Part shown: piece after piece, positions 43,018-54,592 of the stretch
Layout: each line of letters starts with the position of its first letter
Position numbering within the stretch: the stretch's first letter is position 1
Assembly: GCA_012656075.1 (NCBI GenBank)
Contig: JAAKBF010000224.1
Location: 992,001 to 1,056,000, forward strand
Length of the DNA stretch: 64,000 bases
Direction: 5' to 3'
Source: Phytophthora hibernalis
Taxonomy: Eukaryota > Oomycota > Peronosporomycetes > Peronosporales > Peronosporaceae
Program-made: the position numbers and the translations under genes
Notes under the pieces: generated by a model
Told to the model about the DNA's origin: nothing
What the model saw: only the letters and a program-made list of their open reading frames with translations
The model's database searches: none

Positions 43018-45123
43018 CTAAGCGAGAATGTTAATGTTGAGGTGGAAGAGGTCGTTCCATGTGAATGTGTTTGGGTACACGAGCCTCGCAGTGCGTTGAA
43101 CAGTGTAGCCGTCTACCTCGTAGGCGTAAACGTTGATGAATCGAGTCTGTACAGCCTTGATCATGGCAACAGTCAGAATGTCCTCCGTTGCAACAAGAAA
43201 TTTGCCATTGACGACAACGTAGCCGGAGCAGTACACTCCGTCGGGAGACGCAAACTTGAGGCCCTTGAAGAAGACGTAATTCTTGTAATCAGAGATGAGC
43301 CCGTAGCGAGCCTGCAATTCTGCGCCTGTGGAGATCTCAAAGTTAGTGAGATTTCCCTTCTGAGCAATAGCCGCTCTCTCGTTGGTGGATCTGTCCATAC
43401 TTCTATCGGTGATACTTGGTGCCAAGCGGTCCGGGCAAACCCGCTTGTAGATCTTGCGCGACACCACAAAGAGCATCAATGTTCCCATCAGGATGTATTT
43501 GGGGTAGAATGATGCCACCACAAATTGGTTGTCAACCGATGTCAGCTTGTCTGTGGTCCACAGTCGCATTGGAGACATCTCGCGTTGCAATTCTGTGACT
43601 ATAGCAATTCCACGGCGGTACTCCATGTCCGCGTAAGTACCGACAGTCTTCAGCACAGCAGGAGCCATCTTCACAATGGGTTGGCGATTATCGTGAATGG
43701 CCTCGAAGAGGAATACACCAACTGTCGGGTCGATCCGCTCTTTAGTGATATGACCGACAACACCAAAGAGACTTAGAAACATGACCATAAGATCTGCATG
43801 GACGATTTCCGAGTGAATCGGCACTAGCTGAGTCCGAGTCAAATCGTTTGCGTTCGAGATGCAGAACTCCAGTAGCGTCCATTCTCCATTCACATACCAT
43901 GATGCAAAAACGAGCAAACCGCGGAACATAAGAGTGCTGTTTGACAGCGCAGCGAAGGCGTCACCAACCCAGACTTTCCCCTCACGTATGTTCCGGTAAA
44001 CAATGAGTGCTAGCACACTCAAGGAAAAAATTGTTTGCACGCAGAAGATCAAGTGAATACCATGAACCCAGGCCCACGAATCAAGAATCAGTGGTCGTCC
44101 TCTCCATTCCCAGCTCGACATCGCATGCGCTGGACTTGAGCTCTCCAGATTCCAGATGAGGTTGCGAATGTTTGACTGCTCCGACTCGGCTCCCAAGTAA
44201 AATCCACGCCGACGCGCAGTGAGCACAGTCTTGACCGGGTTCACAACGATGCTTTCTGGGATACTCGTGAGGTTCCAGTAGCCGTCGCTAGAAAGACCCT
44301 CGAGTGTGTACACTTCGTAAAGCGGATCGTGAGTGAAGGCGTAGTCCAGCCCGATCACGGTATGCTGCTCCAGCTTTGTGGCACGCATGTCGCTCACCGC
44401 GAAAAGTGTAGTCACTATTGCAGGACCCAATCGGTTCGCTTCTGGGATACGATAGTCTTGAATCGACACGGAAGTGGTGACAAGCTGTACGTCCGTCGGA
44501 TCATTCTTGCGGCGCACAACGTTGAACACTCTCAGCAATGACGGATCACCCTCGACCAGAGGTGGTGACGTGCAATCGATGACCGGGACCACCAACTCGA
44601 AATCGGCCAGTTGAGTGAGATTGTACGAGCTCCTGGCGACGACGTTTTCGAAGTTAGCGCGAAGAAACGAGTTGCTGTAGATTTCAGCATCAAACAGTTC
44701 AACCTGCTCGCATTTCTCCGTCGACGTGGTGGTATTAGTCTCCAAGAAGATTGAGTAACCACGCGGTGTTGTATCACCACCGAGGATTGTCTGAACCAGA
44801 GGGCTGTCGCGAATCAAACCGTCCCCGATGTACCCGAGAATGAGTTCGGATTCCATGTTCCCGAATGACATTGAATCGATTGGAGAACCTCGTAGCACTT
44901 GAAACGTGACGATAGTGGCCCGTAGATAGTTGGTCAAGCACATGAGGGCTGCACCGACACCGGTGACTCGCCTGACAAGATTCACGAGTTGTACTCGGGT
45001 GATTCGCTTCTTTTTCAGTCTCGGAGCAGCTCCGTTACCCGTTCTGGCTGCAGGTATGGCCGGCGCGCTATTCAAAACCGTGCCACCTTTTGTAGGTGCG
45101 ATCTGCGCGTTCACCGTCACCAT
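43018..45123 (-). CDS. Multi-pass membrane protein, cluster family copy 3 (intact)
   Basis: 701 residues from the ATG at 45123, no break, and the best reference for the family. An N-terminal helix (RRVTGVGAALMCLTNYLRA) is followed by ELILGYIGDGLIRDSPLVQ, GGDTTPRGYSIFLET, a Cys pair (ST.EKCEQVELF; VIDCTSPPLVEGDPSLLR) and glycosylation sequons. Membrane helices: HGIHLIFCVQTIFSLSVLAL, LMFRGLLVFASWYV, ADLMVMFLSLFGVVGHI with KERIDPTVGVFLFEAIH, and YILMGTLMLFVVSRKIYKR. The cytosolic end is FEISTGAELQARYGLISDY then KNYVFFKGLKFASPDGVYCS. The three-to-five helix core plus two soluble domains suggests a sensor or adhesion role, but no family is recognised. It is convergent with copy 2, 123 bp apart. 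Confidence 0.88.
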   Translation of the reverse strand: MVTVNAQIAPTKGGTVLNSAPAIPAARTGNGAAPRLKKKRITRVQLVNLVRRVTGVGAALMCLTNYLRATIVTFQVLRGSPIDSMSFGNMESELILGYIGDGLIRDSPLVQTILGGDTTPRGYSIFLETNTTTSTEKCEQVELFDAEIYSNSFLRANFENVVARSSYNLTQLADFELVVPVIDCTSPPLVEGDPSLLRVFNVVRRKNDPTDVQLVTTSVSIQDYRIPEANRLGPAIVTTLFAVSDMRATKLEQHTVIGLDYAFTHDPLYEVYTLEGLSSDGYWNLTSIPESIVVNPVKTVLTARRRGFYLGAESEQSNIRNLIWNLESSSPAHAMSSWEWRGRPLILDSWAWVHGIHLIFCVQTIFSLSVLALIVYRNIREGKVWVGDAFAALSNSTLMFRGLLVFASWYVNGEWTLLEFCISNANDLTRTQLVPIHSEIVHADLMVMFLSLFGVVGHITKERIDPTVGVFLFEAIHDNRQPIVKMAPAVLKTVGTYADMEYRRGIAIVTELQREMSPMRLWTTDKLTSVDNQFVVASFYPKYILMGTLMLFVVSRKIYKRVCPDRLAPSITDRSMDRSTNERAAIAQKGNLTNFEISTGAELQARYGLISDYKNYVFFKGLKFASPDGVYCSGYVVVNGKFLVATEDILTVAMIKAVQTRFINVYAYEVDGYTVQRTARLVYPNTFTWNDLFHLNINILA

Positions 45124-45655
45124 TCCTGGTTTGTATCAATTGTCTTGTTTGCTCGCCGAGGTTTGAAGGAATGATCTCAAGAGTGTTCCAGCTGAAGTTA
45201 GACAAGAACGTCAGTGCCGTTATGTATGATGTTGTTGCAAGAATAGCTTTCGCCCTGGTGGTTGCGGTGTGTGAGAAGTTGATGTAGTACTTGCCTCGAT
45301 TCTGAGAAGGTCAAATTGACGAGACTTTGCACCTATTTTGGCAGACATGCTGTCTCGAGACACACCAAGATCATTTGACCCGCCATGGTTCAATACATGC
45401 ACGTAAGTCAGGATTAGGATGATACCGAGATAATGAATCACAAGCTCCGTTAAAATTTGCAAGTGGATGGGGTCAATGATACATCAAAGACAACCCCCTC
45501 AGTCGGGCGCCATTATTTGTCGGAAGAAGAATACGTTGATTAACTAGGCTATATGTAAAGATTGATGAATGTGAGAGATCTACGTAGGTAACATTCGCTG
45601 ATTAATAAAGCATTAAAATGTTTGAGCTATCAATAAAGTGGCGTTCACGAGTTTC
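45124..45655. other. Intergenic region in the membrane-protein cluster
   Basis: About 530 bp between copies 4 and 3, both on the minus strand. No gene recognised. Confidence 0.35.
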
Positions 45656-47729
45656 TTATGAAAGCACAGTCACGTCCAGGTTCATCAAATCGGACCACTT
45701 CATTGTTGTCGGATACACGAGTCGCGACGTCTCCTTCACCGCGCCGTTGATAATTTCGTACACGAAGATATTGGTGAAGCGGATGTGCGTGAGCTTCATC
45801 AAAACCAACGGGATCAAATCTTGGGTCGCCACAAGGAATCTGTTGTTTGCGACGAGGAATCCATTTCCGTAGACAGCATCGATAGTAGCAAGGAGCTGGT
45901 TGTCCCGCATAATGTAGTTTTCGTACCCGGAAATCACCCCGTAGCGCTGTCTCAATGCTGCACCTGTAGCCAACTCGAACGACGTGAGGTCGATCTGTTG
46001 TAGATCACCAACATCATACGCGGTTGATCGACGCCGACGAGAGACTGCATGTCCTTCCGAGCGGTCTTCTAAGCGAGCCACTTTTCTGGCGACAATGTAG
46101 CCCACAATCAGCAGTAGGGGTAAAAATTGAAATGACGATCGAAGAGACGACAGGAAAGCGGTTGTCTGGGATCCCGTACGCTGTCAAAAGATCCAACGGA
46201 GATAAATTTGCCATCCCCGATGTTACTTGGAGTAAACCTCGTGTAGTATCAGCGATCGCGAAGTTTGCGATGTTCGCCCTTAGCACTGGATACAACCTGG
46301 CCAGTTCCACGCGATACCCCCATCCTAACTCGAAAGTTACGAATGCTAGCAGCGGATCCACGCGCTCACGAGCCAGGTAGCTCAATACGCTCACTAAATT
46401 CATGTAAATGGAGAGCAGATCCGCTTGTACGAGTTCAGGCTTGTAGAAAACAATGTGCTGGTCGGTGATCGAGTCTCCGATGGATATGCTCATCTTCGTG
46501 ATCGTCCAGTACCCGTTCAAGTGGTTGCATATCAACACGATCACACCTCGGTACAGCAGCACATTAGAGATCGTGGAGAATGCATCGCCAATCCAAATGT
46601 AGCCTCTGCGCATTCGTCGATAGATCACGAAAGCCAGGACAATCAAGTCGAAGAGAACACTGAGCGCAAAAATCCATGAACGGCGTGAGTCCAAGCCCAC
46701 GAATCGTGCAGCACGGCCCTGCTGTGCCATGTCCAATGACCTAGTTCTGTTGCCGGATCAGTGGGCAGGTCCCAGTGTGCTGTCTCGATGTTTGACTGCG
46801 CAGTCGGGTCACCTTTGAATCGCCCAAAGCGGCGAGCTACCCGCACAGTTTTGGCTGGATCTTGGTTCAGCGGGTTTGGCAAAGTCCGAAGCAGCCAGTA
46901 GTTGTCGCCGTCGATACCTGTAAGCTCTGAGTATTGAAATGCTGGGTCCGCAACGTAAGGGTAGTTCAGCGCAATAGCAATATGATGTGTGAGTGAAGTC
47001 GCTCGCATATCGTCGATAGCTGCAATCAGAACAACAACACTGGCACCCCGCTGGAATTGCTGTGCCACTTCGTAATCTTGAGTTGATAGCGACGTTGATA
47101 GCAACATCACTTGGGTTGGGTCAGTCTTTTGACGAACCAGATAGTACACGCGCGCAACAGTCTGATCACCCGACATCAGCAGTTCGAAAGTGCAATCCAC
47201 AACGGGGACTACCAGCTCCAGATCTCTAACGTACGACAGGTTGTACGAAGCATGTTCTTGCATTCTCGAAAAAATGAACCGCAGGAACTCGTTACTGTAA
47301 ATTTCCGCGTCAAAACGAGGAACGTCCGAGCAACTTGTGAAAGACTGCGCCGTTGCAGTCTCGAGGTACAGAGAGTTATTGCGAGGGTTGTCGATCCTCC
47401 CAGTACTTCTTGAACGAGGGGACTTGCTTTAATTGTTGTGGTGCCAACGTAGTCGACAATGAGTTTGGACTGGTGCGATTCGAGTGGCAAGTCATGTGAC
47501 ACCACCCGCGAAGTACTTGAAGAGCTGTTCCGAAAGATTGAAGCGAAACCATCATGTAGAGCACCGCAGTCACAAACACTGCTGCGCGGTATGCGAGGAA
47601 GCCGATTCGGGAACGGGTTAGCGGTTCAGGCGCTTCTGCGAACTTCTCTATCGGTAAGAACGTTGACGGGCGGGACTTTTGTTTCGACAGGTTCTTGACA
47701 CGAGGAATACTGTCCATGTTCATGGACAT
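45656..47729 (-). CDS. Multi-pass membrane protein, cluster family copy 4 (five missing bases)
   Basis: Starts MSMNMDSIPRVKNLS at 47729; the frame is also open upstream, so an earlier exon is possible. Family blocks are present in order: the N-terminal helix (YRAAVFVTAVLYMMVSL), SKLIVDYVGTTTIKASPLVQ, YNLSYVRDLELVVPVVDCTF, SLSTQDYEVAQQFQRGASV, DSWAWTHAVHG, YIWIGDAFSTISNVLLYRG, FELATGAALRQRYGVISGY and NGFLVANNRFLVATQDL. Breaks occur near 47515, 47397, 46672 and 46115-46120 (two bases). All are losses and most sit in a short run, and each repaired join matches copy 5. It may be functional if the losses are sequence errors, or a pseudogene if not. Confidence 0.75.
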
Positions 47730-48430
47730 GTCGTACGTAGGAAACTCCGTCCCTGTGTCATCGTCTACTAACGTGTCCGGGGAGAGCTGGTTTCCTTCAT
47801 CGAGTGAAGTTAGTCTCTCTGTTGCAAGTCTGGGAATGGAGTGAGTTTGCTAAAGTTGCTCACGGCCTCTATCCTTCGGAACTGAAGAAGAACAGGGTAT
47901 TTTTACCCGGGACATGTTGCGGCAGGCTGTGAAACTTGTCGTGATGGTGTGACGAATGCTGCCGGTTGAGCTTCAGCTGCTGCGGCTTCGGATACTGATG
48001 CTGCTTCAGATAAGGCATAGCACTTCATCACCCATACACATCCGGTCTAAACTACGTCTTTGCCTTGATCTCAATGCTTCGGGATCTTATGCATACGACA
48101 TAATAATCTACTACGAGGGAGCGGAAGACTATGAGAATCGCGCGTGAACGAAATATTGGTGGTTGAAGTGTAATCCATTTTCCCAATTACTCGAGGAAAC
48201 TTTGACGTCAACGGAGATTTGTGTTACTACGCTCTCCTTCCTAATAAACTTAATACCGGTAAACCTCCTTTACTGTTGTCATCCTCGTTCCTTTTGCTCG
48301 CTCGTAATTCTACCGCAGACGCTTTATTTACAAACATTTCTCAATAAGGAAACCTTGATGTCAACGGAAATCCAATAAACGTTGGCAATAACCAGTTACT
48401 ACGAAGTATTTCCTTCTACTCTAGAAGCTT
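47730..48430. other. Intergenic region in the membrane-protein cluster
   Basis: About 700 bp. A degenerate 24-bp repeat (GGAAACTTTGACGTCAACGG near 48198; GGAAACCTTGATGTCAACGG near 48346) and a TACCGGTA at 48254 are visible. The minus frame just upstream of copy 4 remains open and may hold its true start. Confidence 0.4.
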
Positions 48431-50509
48431 TTAAGTAAGAGTGGTAGCATCAAGATGCCAGAAATCAATCCACGCTATCGTCGTGGGGTACACAAGTTGT
48501 GCCGTCTCCTTCACTGCGTGCTTTTCTAAGATTTCGAAAGCGAATATGTTGGTAAAGCGTACGCGAGTGAGCTTCATCAGTATCAACGGGAGCAAATCTT
48601 GAGCACCGATGAGAAATTTGCCATTGAGGATCAGAAACCCGTTGCCGTAAACCGCATCGATTGTTGCCTCGGGCACGAGGCTATCGGGCAACACGTAATT
48701 CTCGTAGCCGGAGACCACACCAAATCTCTTGGTCAGCGCCGCACCGGTTGCAAACTCGAACGACGTGATGTTATTCTGCCGAAGTCCACTCCTGTAAGAA
48801 CTTGAGCGACGACGAGAATTTTCACTCATCTCTTTGGTGACTGGCACATCCGCATACCGTGTTGACTTCCGGCCTATTATGTACGCCAGCATCAGCACAA
48901 TCGGACTGAAAATTGAAAGCACAGCAGACAATACAACCGGTTTCCGATCGCTTTCGATTCCATACGCAGTCAAGAGGCCAATCGGGGATAAACTCGCCAG
49001 GCCGGGACTCACTTGCAACAAACCCAAGCTCGAATCCGCCACCGCAAAGTCCACAATGTGTTTTTCAACGCCGGAAACAGATTCGCCAACTCAAGACGAT
49101 ACCCCACCCAAGCTCGAACGCAGCAAACGCCACCACTGGGTCGACACGTTCTCGAGTAATATAGCTAAAACCACTCGCTATGTTCAAATACACCGACAGT
49201 AGGTCGGCGTGTACGAGTTCAGGCTTGTAGTAGATGGCGTGCTGTCCTGTGATCGAGTCTCCGATGGATATACACATTTTCGTTATCGTCCAGTATCCGT
49301 TTAGATGATTGCAAACCAACACAATCACACCTCGGTACAGAAGCATATTCGAGATAGTGGAGAATGCATCGCCCACCCACACGTGGCCCCTGCGAAGGTG
49401 TCGGTACATAATGAAAGACAGCACAACCAGATTGAAAATGACGTTGAGAGCGAAGATTCCGTGAATGGTGTGCGTCCAGGCCCAGGAATCGTGAAGTACG
49501 GCTCGGCCCTGCCATCTCCATTCTCGTAACTCCGTCTCGGGGTCACTGGGCATATCCCAATGTGCTGTCTCGATGTTTGACTGGGCTGTTGGATCACTTT
49601 TGTATCGACCAAATCGCCGAGCCATCCGCACGTCTTTCGACGGATCCTGGTTTCGTAAATTTGGCAGAGTCTTGAGCAGCCAGTAGTTGTCTTCGTCGAT
49701 TCCGTCCAGCTCTGAGTACGCAAATTCTGGTTCTGCAACGTACGGGTAGTTGAGCGCAACAACAATGTGGTGATTTAGCGTTGTAGCTTGCATATCGTCT
49801 ATAGCCGCAATCAACACAGCCAAAGCAGCACCTCGCTGGAACTGCTGAGTTACATGATAGTCTTGAGCAGACAGCGACGTCGACAGCAGCAGCAAATTAC
49901 CCGGAACGTTTTTCCGGCGTGCCAAGTAGTACACGCGCGCAACGGTCCGGTCGCCGAAAACCAACAGATCAAACGTGCAGTCCACAACAGGCACCACCAA
50001 TTCCAGCTCCGTGATGTACGACAAGTTATACGATGCGTGTTCCTGCAATCTAGAAAATATGAAGCGGAGGAACTCGTTGCTGTAAATGTCCTTGTCAAAC
50101 GCAGATACATCCGAACAACCTGTATACGACTGAGCCGACGAGGTCTCAAGGTACAGTGAATTGTTGCGGGGGTTGTCGATCCTCCTAGCACTTGCTGAAC
50201 GAGAGGACTTTCTTGAATCGTCTTCGTTCCAGCATAGCCAACAATGAGGTTGGAAGTGTGTGTCTCGATGGGTAAATCGTGCGATACCTGGCCGCGGAGC
50301 ACTGTGAGTGCTGTCGAAAATGATCGGATAGATATTTGCACGTAGAGCACTGCCACGACGAAAACTGCCACACGGTGTACCAGGCGGACGATTTGGATCG
50401 TTGCTTTAGGTCGTGGTGCGATCTTGCTCGAGCTCGAGTTTCTCTGCGAGATTTCTGGTGATACCTTTGGTGGGAGTTCGTTCAAGTCGGCGAAGGCATG
50501 GCCCACCAT
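48431..50509 (-). CDS. Multi-pass membrane protein, cluster family copy 5 (three missing bases)
   Basis: Starts at ATG 50509 (MVGHAFADLNELPPK). N-terminal helix VHRVAVFVVAVLYVQISI; motifs SNLIVGYAGTKTIQESPLVQ, YNLSYITELELVVPVVDCTF and SLSAQDYHVTQQFQRGAAL. Membrane helices include FALNVIFNLVVLSFIMY and VLSIFSPIVLMLAYIIGRK. The C-terminal domain begins FEFATGAALTKRFGVVSGY. Losses lie near 50175 (C run), 49101 (T) and 49057 (A run). It is nearest to copy 4 throughout (VHADLLS, DAFSTISNMLLYRG), so 4 and 5 form one sub-branch of the family and 3, 6 and 7 another. Confidence 0.78.
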
Positions 50510-51052
50510 TTTGATGAGACTTCTGTTAGTGACGCCGTTTGTTGGGAAGTGGACATGCTATTAAAGTGGCATCTTGTCCCGATTGCATCTTGGTGATCTG
50601 TGGTGGCACCGTATGCTGCGACAAAGTCTGCAAGTAGCAGCAGTGTTTCGAAACGCTGCATGGCACTTGCAGCTATTTTGACCATGCACTCTTATCAGTG
50701 CCAACTCCTTACCCAAAGCAGTCGATGCCATTTTAATCTACGACGTGCTGTTTTGTTCTGTACACGCATCACTTTCGTCCTCGAACAACCAACATCCGTT
50801 GTGGTAAGACCAGACTGTCATAACTGGCTACGTTGTCATCCACAGCAGTCGACAACGTACGATGCATCGTGCAACCACCGAGCAAGATCACATCGAGAGA
50901 CCAGCGAGGGGTTCTTTGACGGCCGAATTCCCTTAGATATGAACCTCCCCGGTACGGTGATTGTTTGTGCTGTATGACGCCAGGCTAAGGACCGATCAAG
51001 AAAACGACGCAAAGGTAAATGGTTTACTCGCAATGTCAAAACTGATCTAAGC
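50510..51052. other. Intergenic region in the membrane-protein cluster
   Basis: About 540 bp between copy 5's start and copy 6's stop, both minus strand. Nothing recognised. Confidence 0.35.
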
Positions 51053-53163
51053 TTATGCTAAAATGTTAATGTTGAGGGAGATCAAGTCGTGCCAACTCAT
51101 CGTCTCTGGAAATACCAACTGAGCTGTACGCTGAACCGTGTGGCCGTCCACCGCATACACGTACACGTTCGTGAACCGAGACCTGAACGCCTTGATCATG
51201 ATGATAGACAGCAAGTCCTTCGAACCTACCAGAAACCGGCCGTTCGCTACCACGTATCCGGAGCAATACACTCCATCGGCCGACGCGAACTTGAGACCCT
51301 TGAAGAAGACGTAGTTTTTGTAGTCGGAGATGAGTCCGTATCGTGCTTCGAGTTCGGCACCGGTGGATAGTTCAAAGTTGGTGAGGTTTCCTTTCTGGGC
51401 AGTGGCGGCTTTCTCGTTTATAGATCGATCGGTGGAACTTGTTGCTGTGACTGCTGCGCTCGGTGGGTCTCTGTGAAAGAATTGATAAAGCTTTCGTGCT
51501 GTCACGAATCCGAGCACGAAAGAGATCATGACGTACTTGGGGAAGATCGAGATGAACAGGAAGCGGAAGTTGATCCCCTCGAGTTTGTGCGTGGTCCAAA
51601 GTTGCATTGGAGACAGAAGGCGCTGCGCTTCGGTGACGGGGACGATACCGAGACGATACTCTGCGTTAGAGAAGAGCGCGATGGCTTTCAGAACGGGGCT
51701 GGCCCAGATCAAAATTGTCTGTCGGTAGGTATGGATTACCTCGAAAATAACAAGCGCAAACGCAGGATCGATGCGTTCTTTCGAGATATGTCCAATGAGT
51801 CCAAACACGCTCATGAATACCACAATCAGGTCTGCGTGTACAAGCTCCGAATGGATGGGAATGCGCTGGGTATGGGTGATTCCATTGGCACTGGAGAGGA
51901 AAAATTCGACGAGTGTCCAATACTCATTCACATACCAGGACACCAGGACCAGCACAGTTCGTATCACAAGTGTAGACGTTGAGACTGAAGAAAACGCGTC
52001 GCCGATCCATATCTTGCCCACGCTCAAGTTTCGAAACACTACGACCGAGAGGACTCCGAGGGAGAAAAGTGTCTGAATAGCGAAGATCAAATGAATGCCA
52101 TGCACCCAAGCCCATGAGTCGAAGATGACGGGTTCGCCGTACCATTCCAACACCGACAACGCGCGTGCAGGACTCTCCAACTCCACTTTCAAGTACAGAT
52201 TCTTCATATTTGCCTGCTCCGACTCAGCGTGAAGATAAAACCCGCGGCGACGCGCAGTACATAAACGCTTGATAGGATCGTGTGAAGCATTGCGCGGGAC
52301 ACTTGACATTTCCCAGAAGCCTTCAGGTGATACTCCATCCAGTGTGTACACATTGACATCAGGCGAACTTGTGTACGGATAATCCAGCCCCACGATAAAG
52401 TGTTGATCCACTTTGGTAGCTCGCATGTCATCCACAGAGAAGAGCGTTGACAAGACGGCTGGACCACGTCGGCTCTGTTCGTGGATACGATAGTCTTGGA
52501 CGGAAAATGAAAAAGAGATCATCTGCACGTCGGTAGGATTGTTCTTGGCTCGCACCAGGCCGTAAGCGCGTAACAAACTGGGATCGCCTGTCACCAACGG
52601 AGGCGAGGTGCAGTCCACCACCGGTAAAATCAGCTCGACGTCTTGCAGGAACGTGATATTGTACCAACTTGACGCCATGAGACTCACGAATCGCTTTTTA
52701 GGAACGAGTGGCTGTAGATTTCGCTGTCGAAGGCGTCCACGTCCGCACATCCCTTGAACGACGTAGCTGTCGATGACAGAAGGTAGAGAGCCTCGTTTCT
52801 TGGTGTCGTGTCACCACCCAGTATTTCCATGACAAGTGGGCTGTCTCGAATGAGTCCTTCACCTGCGTACTGGACGATGAGCTTGGACTCTAAAGTGCCA
52901 AAATGCTGCGTTTCGATGTTTGATCCTTGCAGCACGCCCATCGTCGTATTTGCAGCCTTCAGTCCGATCGAAGCATACACCAGGGCTGCAACCACCCCTG
53001 CCAGTCGTCGTGCCAAGTTGAATAGCTGTGCCGCGGTGATTCGTTTCTTGCGAGCGTGTTTGGGACTTCTTGGCTTCAAAACTCGTTGTCCCGACAAACC
53101 GATTGGTTTTTTCACGACTCCCAGTACGAGGTCTTGAGGTGTGACTCGCTCGCTGACACCCAT
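51053..53163 (-). CDS. Multi-pass membrane protein, cluster family copy 6
   Basis: Start ATG 53163 (MGVSERVTPQDLVLG). One A is missing from the AAAA near 52693-52697; the repair joins HSFLK to RFVSLMASSWYNIT. The family order is complete: N-terminal helix (RRLAGVVAALVYASIGL), LIVQYAGEGLIRDSPLV, CTSPPLVTGDPSLLR, SFSVQDYRIHEQSRRGPAV, the helices HGIHLIFAIQTLFSLGVLSV and VVFMSVFGLIGHIS, then FELSTGAELEARYGLISDY and the C-terminal domain. About 690 residues. Its last ~90 codons are nearly identical at DNA level to those of copy 7 (see findings), unlike the rest of the gene. Confidence 0.85.
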
Positions 53164-53337
53164 GGCTTGTTTAGGTTGGACCCGACTGCAAAACCTCGCT
53201 TGATGAGCGGCTAGTTGAGGAAAAGTGCTCGTTCGACGGATGACGGTAGGATACTGCGGTGGACGAAGCTCAAGATTGACTTTATTCCGTTGCAGCAAAA
53301 CTAAATCTGACTATGGTCGATCGATTCAAACGTCAAG

Positions 53338-54120
53338 CTTCTCTGTAGAGAGTAAGCTCGTTGTGGGTACTGAGCTCTAAGATCACGAAAGAATTCGACT
53401 TTGGCTCTCGTCGTCTTGGGGATAGGTTGGCGGACAAGACGAGGAGGTGGTAGACCGAAAGTCTATCTTCGTGTCTCGACCGCCATTCGACCGGATGGGA
53501 GTACAAGGCTGTGTTTATCAACAATTTCTCTGCCAGCACGTGCTTATTTGGTACTCCGCAAGTAAACAATCATCATGACCAAATGATTGATTTAACGTTT
53601 GCGCATTTTTCGTCACTTAGAAAACAGGTAGAACCGTTGATTTATTTTGAGCAGTTTTGCGGTCCGCGCGCAGACACAGAAAAATCAACCTTTGGTCGTC
53701 GATCAACGGAACTGATCCAACGGAGGCGACTAGGCACCAACTACGTTGCCCGTCATGTTTTTCTAATGCTACCGACAAACGCACTAACAGACGGTCTATC
53801 ACAAATAGGTCCACCCAAACATGTTATCATGCCCCCTCGTAATGAATACATGTACATCTGTCGGAACTGTTGAACTTTTCCCAAATGCCGAAGTCGAATC
53901 CTCCATCCGTAATTTCTGTAGCTAATTCTACCGGGTAAGCTTTCTGTAAATAGAGTCATGGGATCTTACCTTCAGGATCACAAAAGAATGGTTGGTCGCG
54001 TCTTTTTCTCGTATCCGTCAGGTAGGTCGACAAGATCAGGAGGCGGTATCGGATTGATCGAAACGTTATATTCCGTGTCTCGGCCGACATCGGCCAGATG
54101 GACAGGGACGACGGAGCCAA
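53338..54120. repeat. Diverged tandem duplication of ~170 bp
   Basis: The blocks at about 53341-53515 and 53944-54115 share ordered words: GATCACRAAAGAAT, GACAAGA with AGGAGG and GGTA shortly after, TCTCGRCCG, and GGATGG/AGATGG. The interval lies upstream of copy 6 and downstream of copy 7. Nothing coding is supported between 53164 and 54592. Confidence 0.5.
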
Positions 54121-54592
54121 GCTAGTGTTACTTTGGTGAACGATGCATATGGCTGTGCTGTGAAGGATCAGTTGTAGCCTTATATTTTTCGAAAACCACG
54201 GCCAAGACGCGCTTTCAGCTGGTGGTGGTGCCTCAACTCAATTGGCGTATGTGCAAGCCGGGAATAATGCATCAACTACGTTTCGGTTTGTTTATTTTTA
54301 TTCTGTCCAGATTGGGGTGATGCGGACTCAAACTTGGGTATCTCGTCATTAGAAGTCTCGTCGTGGTTGGTGGTCTACAGTGAAAACGCTTCTTCCGTTC
54401 AGTAGCGAAGCTGATGCTGCCAATTCGTTTTGGACAGACGGCCTCATGTCTTTTTGTCGATCCACCAAGCATTCGATAAACGTCGTTCCGCTGTTCCCCG
54501 AGCAAACCAAGACTGAGAAGACTTTTTCCTAACATGTAAGTTGATATTCACCTGACATTGCTTTTAACCAGAATTGTATTCGGAATAGACTA

